Assembly: GCF_002115825.1 (NCBI RefSeq)
Contig: NZ_JFJZ01000033.1
Coordinates: forward strand, 1 to 53,238
Direction: 5' to 3'
From: Thalassospira sp. MCCC 1A01428
Lineage (GTDB): Bacteria > Pseudomonadota > Alphaproteobacteria > Rhodospirillales > Thalassospiraceae
DNA: 53,238 nucleotides
Part shown: in pieces, positions 26,871 to 35,078 of the stretch
How positions within the stretch are numbered: position 1 is the stretch's first letter
How the letters are laid out: each line of letters starts with the position of its first letter
Position numbers and translations under genes: made by a program
Notes under the pieces: model-generated
Told to the model about the DNA's origin: nothing
The model's input: only the letters and a program-made list of their open reading frames with translations
Databases searched by the model: none

Positions 26871-29800
26871 TCATGGTCGGCGTACCCGTTGCAGGGCGCG
26901 CTGCGGCGATTTTTGCAAAAGGCGTGTTTCGGCAATATCGGCAATAACCCCGGCATCACCGGGCCGGTCGCGCAACAGCCCGGTGAAAACGGCAACCGCA
27001 TCGTCATAGCGTTGCAAACGTTGCAACAGTAATCCTTGCAGATGGCGCATATCGAAGGTTGGTTTGGTTTGCTTTTGCAGCAATTCCAGCGACGTACGGT
27101 AATTTTGTGTTGCTGCCTTTTGCCGCCCCAGCCGGTCGTATGATTCGCCCAGTTCATAATAGGTTTCATAATCGCCCGCCGGTTTAAGTGCCAGATAACG
27201 TTCAAGATAGGCCCGGGCGTTGTCAAACTGTTCCTTGCCAAAGGCAAATTGCCCCATGATGCGGAACGGTTCGGGGGCTTTTTTGTCTATCACGGTCAGG
27301 CGTTCGGCCATTTGCTGTGCCAGGCCTTCAAAATTGCCGGCTTGTGCTGCGGCCATCAGGTTTTTCAGGCGTGCGGGGTCGCTGGCGGCCAGCTTGCGCT
27401 GGTCATCAAGCAGGCCCAGCAAGGCCGCCCGGTTACCCGATTTTTGATAGGTGGCGATCAAACGGTCAATAAAATCGCCGTTGTCGGCATATTGTTTGGC
27501 GTATTCTGCCAGCAGTTTTTCCGCCCGCGCCGGGGCAAAGGCATTGCTGGCAATATCAAGCCATGCCAGCCGGGTTTTGCCGCTGGACTGGTTAATACGG
27601 TCTGTAATCCAGTCGGCCTGTTGGTCGGTCAGGCGTGGTCCCCACAAAAACAGCAATGTTTTGGCAGCTTCGCTGTCAGGTCCGGTATTGGCTGCCATGG
27701 TCTGGAAAATTTGGGCCGCCGCTGTTTTCTCGCCCGCGGTTAGCAAGCGATAGGCAATTTCCTGGCGTTCGCGGTTGCCAAGGCCCGGTTGCCCGGCCTG
27801 CCGGGTTAAAAAGGCAAAGGCTTCCTTGCGACGACCCAGTGCCGACAGGGCATCGAAGTAATAGTTACCCCATTCAATGGACTGGTCGGCCCGTTTGGCA
27901 AGTTCGGGCAATACGGCGTCATAGGCGTTAAGCCCGATCAGGTCATAGACCAATTGGGTTTTGCGCGGTTCGGTGCTGTTTTGCAGGTCCTGGCCCAGCA
28001 GGGTAACCAGTTCCTTACGGCCCGGCCCCCCGGTATTGACGCTTTGGCGCAGGGTTTCGACATACAGGTTTCGATAGTCATCGTTGGCGAACGGTAAATC
28101 GCGCGCCAGCGCCAGCGCACTGGCAATATGGCCGGCACGCAACTGGGCATCGGCCAGGGCAAAGCGCAATGCCGGATCGTTCGGCGTCAGATCAAACTGT
28201 TTTTGCGTGGTGATAATTTCGGTTGCCAGATCGCCCGATTGGCTGGCCAACCCTTGCAAGGTTGCCAGGTCGCCGATTTGATTGGGTTTCCAGCTATAAC
28301 CGGCAATCCATGCCCGAATATCAGCCGGTGTTTGTGGTCCGATTGCCAGAATAGACAGGGCAAGCTGCGTGTTAAAACCCGGTTGTGGCGATGCGATGCG
28401 GTTTATAAAGCGGGTTCCGTCATTGGTGCGGTTCAGGCTGCGAAACAGCAGGGCGGCTTCGGGCAGGCTGGCATCATCCAGCGATTTGGCGCGCTGCAAG
28501 GCATCAAGGATTTGATTAAGGGCCGATGTTGCCGCTGCGTCAAATATATTGGCGTTTCCAACTGCATTTGCCGTGGTCGATGCCGGGGCCTGTGTGCCAA
28601 TAATTTGCCAGATGCGCGCCATTTGCAGCAATGCCGCAGGCGAACTGTCGTTTAAATGCTGCAGTGACTTTTGCAGCATTAACCGCGCCTGATCAAAATT
28701 CTTGTCGGCGAAGTCGGCCCGGGCCGAGGCAAGATAAAACCACATGTCGCCGTCGTGCAAGGTGGTTTCCTGTTGTAAATAAGCCTGGGCAAATTTGATG
28801 TCGCCGGTATCAAGGGCGCGGTCGATCAGAAGGGCGCGTAACCAATCGGGCAGTTCGCCGTAACGTGCCAGGATATCTTCATGCAGGGTGGCGGTTTTAT
28901 CCACCGATATGGCGGCCTCGATATAGGCCGCAAAACTGGCAGATGAAAGCTGGCTTGCGGGCACATCAAGGGCGGCGATGGTGTCGTAAAGGTCTTTGGG
29001 GCGGTTGGTTGCCAGTGCTGCCGATACCCAGATATCGGTCAGGTCCATATGGGCGGCAAAATCGGATTTATATTTTTCCGTCAGATTATAGGCCCGCGCG
29101 GGTTGGTTAACATCCATCATGAATTGCGCCAGCCGGGTGGCATTGGCAGGTGTCAGGGTTTCGTCGGGTAACTGATCAAACGCATCATTCAGACGGGCGA
29201 TGTCGTTTTGCAGCCATATGGCTTCAAGCACCAACAGGCGGTTATCCAGGCTGGGCTGCTGCCGGGTCATTTCGCGGGCAAGCTGTTCGGCAAAGCCATA
29301 TGCCCTGCCCTGGGATGCGGTGGAATAAAGGGTTGAAAGAAGATCGGCATCAAGCTGGTTGCCGTTGGTATTGGCAAGCCATTGTTGTGCCAGGTCACCG
29401 TGGCCCGTGGCCGCATTTAACAGGGCCAGCGCAGCCTGATTGCGAAAAACCGGGTTATCTTGCAGGGCCGGTGCCAACAGGGGCAACCCGTGGGTGGCTT
29501 CACCCAGTGCCACATACAGGCTGGCAATGCTGAAAATATCGCCATTTTTGGGGGTTGTTTTTGCAAGCTGGTCCAGCACTGGCAGCAAATCGCTGGTGCG
29601 GCCCAAATCGTTTAGCAGCATCGCCAGTTCATAGCGGTTGGCAAAACTCATGTCGGGTTGGGCAAGGGCACGGCGGATCCACTTGCCGGTATCGGCATCA
29701 TCCTTGCGCAGCATGGCGTATCGCGCCCATAAAACCGGTGCTCCAAGGCGGACATCTTCGGGGATGTTTTCAGCAAAGCTGGCAGCACTTTGTATGTCGC

Positions 29801-30839
29801 CTTTTTGCAGGGCAATCTCCAGGCCGTAAGACATGATGTCGGGCAGTGCGGCATAGGGATGTTGCCCGACATAGGCAATGGCATCGTCGAGAGTTCCGGC
29901 ACCAACAGCGGCTCGCACCGCAACGGCCCAGCCATCCTCGGTCAGGTTGTTGCTGGCAATTAGCGGGGCAAGAACGGCCTGTGCATCTGCAATGCGGTTA
30001 TTATCCAGCAGGGCGGATGCATAAAGAACCTCCAGCTGCGGGTCGGTTTGGGCCGGGATGGTGCGAAGTGCGGTTAAAATATCAATCAACTGGCCCGGCT
30101 TGCCACGGGTCTGGTACAGATTTGCGATGACGCGCGCGGTGGCATAAACCGGCAACTGGCGCATCCAGTCGCTGGCAAATTGTGCGGCCTGTTCGGGGTG
30201 GCCGGTATCAAACAGCAAGCGCAGCTTTAATTCGGCCAGGGTGGGGGTAAAACCATTCGGTTTTGATAGCAACGCATCGACAAAATCGATTGATTTTTCG
30301 GAGTGTCCCAGGCTGGCATATAGATATACAATCGATACCAGGTCGTTATTTGTGGCCCAGCCCCGATCAGCCAGTTCGCGTAATACGCCGATCTGGTCCT
30401 GATAGCGGCCCATGAAATTGTAAATGTTCGACAGGCTGCGTAACAGGGCTTCTGTTGGCGCGATCTGGCGTAAATCCTCCAGGGTGCGGGTATAGTCATC
30501 TGGCCGCTGGGCATATTGGTAATAGGTGCCAAGGTCGGTCAGGACTCGGACCGATGTCGGGTCTTCGCGGTGCAGTTCCTCGAACAGGGCAATGGCGTGG
30601 TCAATTTCACCATTTTGCAAATAAATACGCGACAGGGCACCATAAACATCAATGCTGCGGTTACCGGCGGCGTATTCTTCTTCGTAAAACTGGCGGGATT
30701 TAACAAAATCCTTGTCGCGAAAATAGATGTTCGCCAGTTCGCGTTTGGAGGGTACCAAAAACAGCCCGGACATAATCACCGCGCCCGTCATCGCAATGAT
30801 GACGCCCAGACTGGTTAAATTTATTGTCCCCAAACGCAC
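26871..30839 (-). CDS. pelB: Giant TPR scaffold, PelB N-terminal half
   Basis: A 1322-residue protein with one N-terminal membrane helix (SLGVIIAMTGAVIMSGLFL, about 9-29) followed by periplasmic TPR repeats throughout, for example ALSRIYLQNGEIDHAIALFEEL and YELGESYDRLGRQKAATQ. In Pel systems this scaffold binds PelA and directs it to the secretion channel. It has no barrel domain and ends with RVRRP, 4 bp into the next gene. Its size alone exceeds the whole PelB of Pseudomonas (about 1190). It starts 11 bp after the pelA stop. Confidence 0.88.
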   Translation of the reverse strand: MRLGTINLTSLGVIIAMTGAVIMSGLFLVPSKRELANIYFRDKDFVKSRQFYEEEYAAGNRSIDVYGALSRIYLQNGEIDHAIALFEELHREDPTSVRVLTDLGTYYQYAQRPDDYTRTLEDLRQIAPTEALLRSLSNIYNFMGRYQDQIGVLRELADRGWATNNDLVSIVYLYASLGHSEKSIDFVDALLSKPNGFTPTLAELKLRLLFDTGHPEQAAQFASDWMRQLPVYATARVIANLYQTRGKPGQLIDILTALRTIPAQTDPQLEVLYASALLDNNRIADAQAVLAPLIASNNLTEDGWAVAVRAAVGAGTLDDAIAYVGQHPYAALPDIMSYGLEIALQKGDIQSAASFAENIPEDVRLGAPVLWARYAMLRKDDADTGKWIRRALAQPDMSFANRYELAMLLNDLGRTSDLLPVLDQLAKTTPKNGDIFSIASLYVALGEATHGLPLLAPALQDNPVFRNQAALALLNAATGHGDLAQQWLANTNGNQLDADLLSTLYSTASQGRAYGFAEQLAREMTRQQPSLDNRLLVLEAIWLQNDIARLNDAFDQLPDETLTPANATRLAQFMMDVNQPARAYNLTEKYKSDFAAHMDLTDIWVSAALATNRPKDLYDTIAALDVPASQLSSASFAAYIEAAISVDKTATLHEDILARYGELPDWLRALLIDRALDTGDIKFAQAYLQQETTLHDGDMWFYLASARADFADKNFDQARLMLQKSLQHLNDSSPAALLQMARIWQIIGTQAPASTTANAVGNANIFDAAATSALNQILDALQRAKSLDDASLPEAALLFRSLNRTNDGTRFINRIASPQPGFNTQLALSILAIGPQTPADIRAWIAGYSWKPNQIGDLATLQGLASQSGDLATEIITTQKQFDLTPNDPALRFALADAQLRAGHIASALALARDLPFANDDYRNLYVETLRQSVNTGGPGRKELVTLLGQDLQNSTEPRKTQLVYDLIGLNAYDAVLPELAKRADQSIEWGNYYFDALSALGRRKEAFAFLTRQAGQPGLGNRERQEIAYRLLTAGEKTAAAQIFQTMAANTGPDSEAAKTLLFLWGPRLTDQQADWITDRINQSSGKTRLAWLDIASNAFAPARAEKLLAEYAKQYADNGDFIDRLIATYQKSGNRAALLGLLDDQRKLAASDPARLKNLMAAAQAGNFEGLAQQMAERLTVIDKKAPEPFRIMGQFAFGKEQFDNARAYLERYLALKPAGDYETYYELGESYDRLGRQKAATQNYRTSLELLQKQTKPTFDMRHLQGLLLQRLQRYDDAVAVFTGLLRDRPGDAGVIADIAETRLLQKSPQRALQRVRRP

Positions 30840-30850
30840 GGTGTTGTTGC

Positions 30851-33103
30851 CTATTCCGTCACAGGTTCAAGGATAAGGTCGGCACCGGCAATGCCATCAA
30901 GCGGAATGGTGAAATGCAACATGCCTGTGCTATCAGCCGTTATGATTTTGCGCCATTCGGGCCGGTCCTGGCTGGCTGTAACACTTGCTTTGTAAACAGC
31001 AGATGGTTTTGTCCGCCATTGCATTTCGCCCGCTCCGAAACCCTGTATTTTCATATGGAGAATGCCGTGGTCATTTTGAATATCCCATGCCCGCCAGCGG
31101 CTTGAAATAACATAGGGTTGGCTTGCCTGCGGGTATCGTTGTGCTGTTTTACCTGCATTTACCGCAATCACAGGGGTATCGACGGCTTCGTCCAACGCAA
31201 TATACAGGCTGCCCTGATAATGGGTTTGCCCAATGACGCCGCTGGAATTGTCAAAATCCACCGAAAGATATGTACCATTATCAAAACGGATGGTTTCTGC
31301 CTTGCCGCGATTGCGCACGCGCCAGCGGCCATCGCTGGTTTTTTCAATTTCGGCGGTGAAAAAACCTTTGCCCAGTCGGGCATAGCGGCTGGCCGTAATG
31401 GGAATAATCGACGATTTTCGGGCCAGTTCCAGATTGGAAATCACTGCGTTGCGGCTGGCAATTTTTTCGCCCGAATACATGTGATAGTAAATATTGAACG
31501 GGCGCAGACGGATCGGACTTTCGGTATTTTCAATGGTACTGGCGAGATAGCGAAACCCGAAATAGCGGTCAGACCATAGCCTTGTATAGGTGTTTTCGTT
31601 ACTGTTCGAGGCGTAAATCTGCACAGTTTTCCCAACGCGCCTTCCCACCGGGGCAACCCATGCCAGCGAGGGATAATCCGGGTCCCATCGGCTATCTCCT
31701 CCATTAAGGTTGGGCAAATCAATGCTATCTGCCATGGCAATGGCGGCTTCAAACGGGGATGTGTCGCCCGACCATTGCAGCAGTTCGACCTTTTTGCCCT
31801 TGGGGGCAAAGGTGCTGATATAGTCGGCGGCACCGATAATTTCCTGATGTAAATCGAACGGGCGGCGAATATAGGCGCGTGGCAATTCATAGGATTTTTT
31901 CAGGCCGGTATCCGATGCATCGACATCATCGGCAACGCCCAGAAATTCCAGAACCCGGGCGGACATATCATGGGCATTTTGCCCAAAATCGCGTGTTTCG
32001 CGTTTGGCAGAATATTTGTCAAAATAGCTCCACTGGAACGGGTGGGTATAGGTATGCGAGGCAGCCTCAACCTGGGGGGCGGCGAACATTTTGCGCGCAA
32101 TATCGCCGGTTCGTTTGGTCCCGGCCCAGTTCGGGTCAAGATCGGCGGCAATGGGGGCTACCGAAACCGGCAGGTCGGGATAAGGGGCGATAAAATCGCG
32201 ATAGACCACTTCGGAATCCAGCAAGGGTTCATCGTCGTCGCCACGGATTTCGCTGATATTACGCCAACCGTCACCATCAATATGCGAATAGTAAATCCGC
32301 CGCCCCATCAACGTGGTGGTATCTATTTTCGGGAATTCTTCAAGATTGAACGCACGCGAGAAAAATTTGAACGGGTTTAAAATCCATTTTCGGTCATGCT
32401 CGTTGCGCCCGATGCGCACGGCATAGCCATCCTGTACAAACCCGCCCGACGGGCCAAACGCCCCCAGAACATAGTCACTATTGCCTTGCGGTGGTTTGGC
32501 CGAAACAAAGGGCACCGAGCCGTTTGCACTGCGTTCGACAGCGTAAAAAGGCGGCAGTGGTTTTACAATTTCGGATTCATATCCAGTCATGTCCGGGTCA
32601 AAATGGCTAACGCTGAAATCAAAGGTAAACTGTTCCCAGTCGCCAGTATAACGCCCGCCCAAACGGCTTAGAACCCGATTGACTCGCGCCAGTGACACCG
32701 TTTTCCCATCCAGGTTTTGCAAAAAAGACCAGTCGCCCAGAATAACCACTCTGGTGCCGGCATTCATTTGCGCATCAAGCCATTCAAGAAAACCTTCCGG
32801 GTCGGGAAGACGGTCAATCTCCATCCATACCAAAATGCCGCGAAACTCGTGTGGATCGTTAAATTTCGGCAATCCCTTGCCTAAATCAAAATGGGTTACG
32901 GTCAGGCCCAGATAATTCAGGACAGTTTCCGCCAGTGTGTGGCCGGGCGTAAAACGGGGTTTGGGGTCTTCCGGCGAATAATAAACAGATGCAATTTCAC
33001 GCGATACAGGGCGCGCCTGCGCCATCGATATTGGGGCGAGAACTGCAATGCACAGAAAAAGTACCCGGAAAATGTTTAATAGAGAGGCCAAGCGGTCACC
33101 CAT
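30851..33103 (-). CDS. pelA: PelA lacking the hydrolase domain (Pel deacetylase)
   Basis: A 750-residue periplasmic protein. After a signal peptide (FRVLFLCIAVLAPISMAQA) comes a flavodoxin-like domain (about 30-170; VLNYLGLTVTHFDLGKGLP, GILVWMEIDRLPD), a linker, then the polysaccharide deacetylase domain. That domain has metal residues Asp276 and Asp278 in YSHIDGDGW and His350/His354 in ASHTYTHPF. A beta-rich C-terminal domain follows. The roughly 250-residue glycosidase domain at the start of Pseudomonas PelA is absent, and a separate GH114 gene lies beyond the other end of the operon. The start at 33103 (MGDRLASL) gives the correct signal peptide; upstream in-frame residues are AT-rich promoter sequence. 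First gene of pelABB'CDEFG. Confidence 0.92.
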   Translation of the reverse strand: MGDRLASLLNIFRVLFLCIAVLAPISMAQARPVSREIASVYYSPEDPKPRFTPGHTLAETVLNYLGLTVTHFDLGKGLPKFNDPHEFRGILVWMEIDRLPDPEGFLEWLDAQMNAGTRVVILGDWSFLQNLDGKTVSLARVNRVLSRLGGRYTGDWEQFTFDFSVSHFDPDMTGYESEIVKPLPPFYAVERSANGSVPFVSAKPPQGNSDYVLGAFGPSGGFVQDGYAVRIGRNEHDRKWILNPFKFFSRAFNLEEFPKIDTTTLMGRRIYYSHIDGDGWRNISEIRGDDDEPLLDSEVVYRDFIAPYPDLPVSVAPIAADLDPNWAGTKRTGDIARKMFAAPQVEAASHTYTHPFQWSYFDKYSAKRETRDFGQNAHDMSARVLEFLGVADDVDASDTGLKKSYELPRAYIRRPFDLHQEIIGAADYISTFAPKGKKVELLQWSGDTSPFEAAIAMADSIDLPNLNGGDSRWDPDYPSLAWVAPVGRRVGKTVQIYASNSNENTYTRLWSDRYFGFRYLASTIENTESPIRLRPFNIYYHMYSGEKIASRNAVISNLELARKSSIIPITASRYARLGKGFFTAEIEKTSDGRWRVRNRGKAETIRFDNGTYLSVDFDNSSGVIGQTHYQGSLYIALDEAVDTPVIAVNAGKTAQRYPQASQPYVISSRWRAWDIQNDHGILHMKIQGFGAGEMQWRTKPSAVYKASVTASQDRPEWRKIITADSTGMLHFTIPLDGIAGADLILEPVTE

Positions 33104-33182
33104 TTGCCTGCGGTGTGCGTGGTCCCGGCAGGGTTGAAGTTGGATATATTTGACGATCCAGAATGCTCTTTTACGCTTAACG

Positions 33183-33200
33183 TATAGTAAATTATAGTAA
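33183..33200. promoter_or_regulatory. Tandem TATAGTAA repeats upstream of pelA
   Basis: TATAGTAA occurs at 33183-33190 and again at 33193-33200, exactly one helical turn apart and about 80 bp before the pelA start. The surrounding 33160-33290 is strikingly AT-rich. It is a candidate binding site for a regulator of the Pel operon, possibly overlapping the promoter. Confidence 0.4.
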
Positions 33201-33344
33201 AACTTATACATTTAGTTCGTATTATAGACGTTCTTATTATCCATAGGTGAATGACAATAATTCGCACCTTGTTGATGCAAATAAATATGGTGATCCTTGG
33301 TACGGATTTAAGTGGTGAAAGGTTCAATTTTTAAGGGAACTGCC

Positions 33345-33509
33345 ATGCCATCCGTTTTCGATGTTGCAATGATGCAAATCCGTTACGGTGAACGCGTGGC
33401 GAACGCATGGAAACACCATTCTTATGAGGCAACTGCCGTATGGCGGTATGGTGCCTCATCGCGCAGAGACTTTATTTCGGAGAATTTGTGCGGTGCTGCG
33501 GGGCCCTGA
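33345..33509 (+). CDS. Possible 54-residue small protein
   Basis: ATG 33345 has a good ribosome site (AAGGGA, about 7 bases before) and opens a 54-residue frame (MPSVFDVAMMQIRYGER ... LCGAAGP). I do not recognise it. It lies alone between the pelA promoter region and fdhD. The middle of the frame contains a 36-base hairpin (33424-33459), so the region could instead be a small RNA. Low to moderate confidence. Confidence 0.35.
   Translation: MPSVFDVAMMQIRYGERVANAWKHHSYEATAVWRYGASSRRDFISENLCGAAGP
33424..33459 (+). other. Hairpin inside the small frame
   Basis: ATGAGGCA at 33424-33431 pairs perfectly with TGCCTCAT at 33452-33459, and the inner part can add a CCG/CGG stem. No T-run follows. It may be a structured RNA element or a protein-binding palindrome. 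Confidence 0.4.
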
Positions 33510-33528
33510 TATGCCGCAAATGCCTTGA

Positions 33529-33557
33529 AACCGGATTTTTGGGACTGGCCGGTTTAA
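33529..33557. terminator. Weak hairpin between the small frame and fdhD
   Basis: AAACCGG (33529-33535) and CCGGTTT (33549-33555) can pair around 13 bases. Short T-runs occur on both strands. It may end fdhD on the - strand or the small frame on the + strand. Confidence 0.3.
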
Positions 33558-33624
33558 TTGGGCCCAGATGAGCGGTTTTGATCAGCGCCTATTGATCTTG
33601 CGGCTTGCAGGTTAGGCCATTTTC

Positions 33625-34452
33625 CTATGCAAAACGGCGAAAAAGACCACGCCGTTCACGGCAAATCAGGGTTAACCCCGCCTGCCTGGCCAAATTCACG
33701 GCCGTCAATGTGGGGCCGGAAAGTGTGACCAGCCCGCCAATACCGCATTGCACGGTTTTGGCAACAATTTCATAGGAACACCGGCTGGTCATTAAAATGA
33801 AGCCCCCGACGGGATCGATATTTTGCCGGGCAAGGGCGCCGAGGACTTTATCAAGGGCGTTGTGGCGGCCTATATCCTCGCGGGCGAGCAAAATTGTGCC
33901 GTTGGCATCGGCGAAGGCGCTGGCATGAAGCAGGCCCCCACCGGTTTTGTTACGGCTTTGGAATTCAGGGAGGGCATCAATGGCCGCAAGCACAATATTT
34001 TGCGGCATGTTCCCCGGTATGACCTGGCGTGTGGCTTCGGTCGGGATGGCTTCCAGCGATTGTACACCACATAATCCGCAACCGGATCGCCCCTCAAGGG
34101 TGCGTTGCCGGCTGGTCAGGGCGTCAATGCAATCTTCGTCCAGGTCCGCCTCAATGACGTAGCCGCGCAAGGTTGACCTGACATCGGTAATAACGATCTG
34201 CCGACTATTTTCTATGATGCCTTCGCTCAGGCAAAAGCCGATAACAAAATCTTCCAGATCATAGGGTGATGTCATCATGACGGTATGTGATTTACCGTTA
34301 AACACCAACGCTGCCGGAACTTCGGGTTGCAGCAACAACGCGTCTTCGTTGTCATTGTCCCGGGTGATGGCGAGGGCACGGTCTTGCGAGCGATCATCAA
34401 ACATATGGTTTTCATCGGCGGCATCATGGGTCAAGGGTCGTACCGCTTTCAT
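33625..34452 (-). CDS. fdhD: Formate dehydrogenase accessory sulfurtransferase FdhD
   Basis: Transfers sulfur from a cysteine desulfurase to the molybdenum cofactor, which formate dehydrogenase needs for activity. The conserved Cys-x2-Cys pair is Cys125 and Cys128 in GCGLCGV, and other hallmarks are SPYDLEDFVIGF, TGGGLLHASAF, REDIGRHNALDK and MTSRCSYEIVAK. Length 275 is normal. I start at MKAVRP; 9 more upstream codons are open. It lies on the same strand after fdsD with a gap of about 190 bp, and so may have its own promoter. Confidence 0.95.
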   Translation of the reverse strand: MKAVRPLTHDAADENHMFDDRSQDRALAITRDNDNEDALLLQPEVPAALVFNGKSHTVMMTSPYDLEDFVIGFCLSEGIIENSRQIVITDVRSTLRGYVIEADLDEDCIDALTSRQRTLEGRSGCGLCGVQSLEAIPTEATRQVIPGNMPQNIVLAAIDALPEFQSRNKTGGGLLHASAFADANGTILLAREDIGRHNALDKVLGALARQNIDPVGGFILMTSRCSYEIVAKTVQCGIGGLVTLSGPTLTAVNLARQAGLTLICRERRGLFRRFA

Positions 34453-34641
34453 CCTGAAACAGTGAAGGTCTTGTATCAAAGCCCGTTTTTCAAAGTCTGC
34501 TTTGTTTTCCGGTGCCAGTCACTAAACCGGATTTATTAGTTGTCAGCACAGCATCTTGCGGGGAAGGGCCGGGCGCAGATTAAAGCAACCCTGTTTCCTC
34601 TGTTGCGCGACAGGCCGTATGATCCGGCTTTGCCGGGTTGG

Positions 34642-34866
34642 TCAGGCGGGTTGTTTTACCTTGCGAATGGCGGGGGCAGCTTCGATGACTAGCGGGTCAA
34701 GGCCATTGCCGCCTTTGGCGATATGGTCAAACAGGGCGGTGCGCATACGGGGTTCCCAAAAATCACTGATATGCCCGGCAATGCCTGGCACAGCTGTTTC
34801 TGCTGGTTGCGATTTAAAGAAGGTCGCAATCTGGTTGGCCATGTAAACAAGTTTTTCAGGCGTCAT
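34642..34866 (-). CDS. fdsD: Formate dehydrogenase delta subunit
   Basis: A 74-residue protein matching the small FdsD family: KLVYMANQIATFF, AVPGIAGHISDFWEPRMR and the C-terminal AAPAIRKV. FdsD is needed for maturation or stability of the FdsGBA complex. In many bacteria the order is fdsGBA-fdhD-fdsD; here fdsD comes before fdhD. A 212-bp gap with a hairpin separates it from fdsA. Confidence 0.92.
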   Translation of the reverse strand: MTPEKLVYMANQIATFFKSQPAETAVPGIAGHISDFWEPRMRTALFDHIAKGGNGLDPLVIEAAPAIRKVKQPA

Positions 34867-35040
34867 AAGTTCATTCTCCTGCCAGCAACCCGTGCCGCAT
34901 CATACAGAAATATGCAATTTTATAAAAACCTGCACCTTGAAACGGTTTGGTCGCCCGTTCGGTTCCACATGTTAATGTGGCGGGGCAATTTTATCGTTTT
35001 TCAGGCCAGGTTTGTCGGCAAATCGAAAGCGGATATTTGT

Positions 35041-35066
35041 GGGCACCGACAAAAGAGGCGGTGCCC
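35041..35066 (-). terminator. Hairpin after fdsA
   Basis: GGGCACCG (35041-35048) pairs perfectly with CGGTGCCC (35059-35066), starting 12 bases after the fdsA stop. The following - strand bases (ACAAATATCC) have few T, so it may be a partial terminator or an RNA 3' end stabiliser that sets the level of fdsD-fdhD expression. Confidence 0.45.
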
Positions 35067-35078
35067 GCAAAAGGCTGG

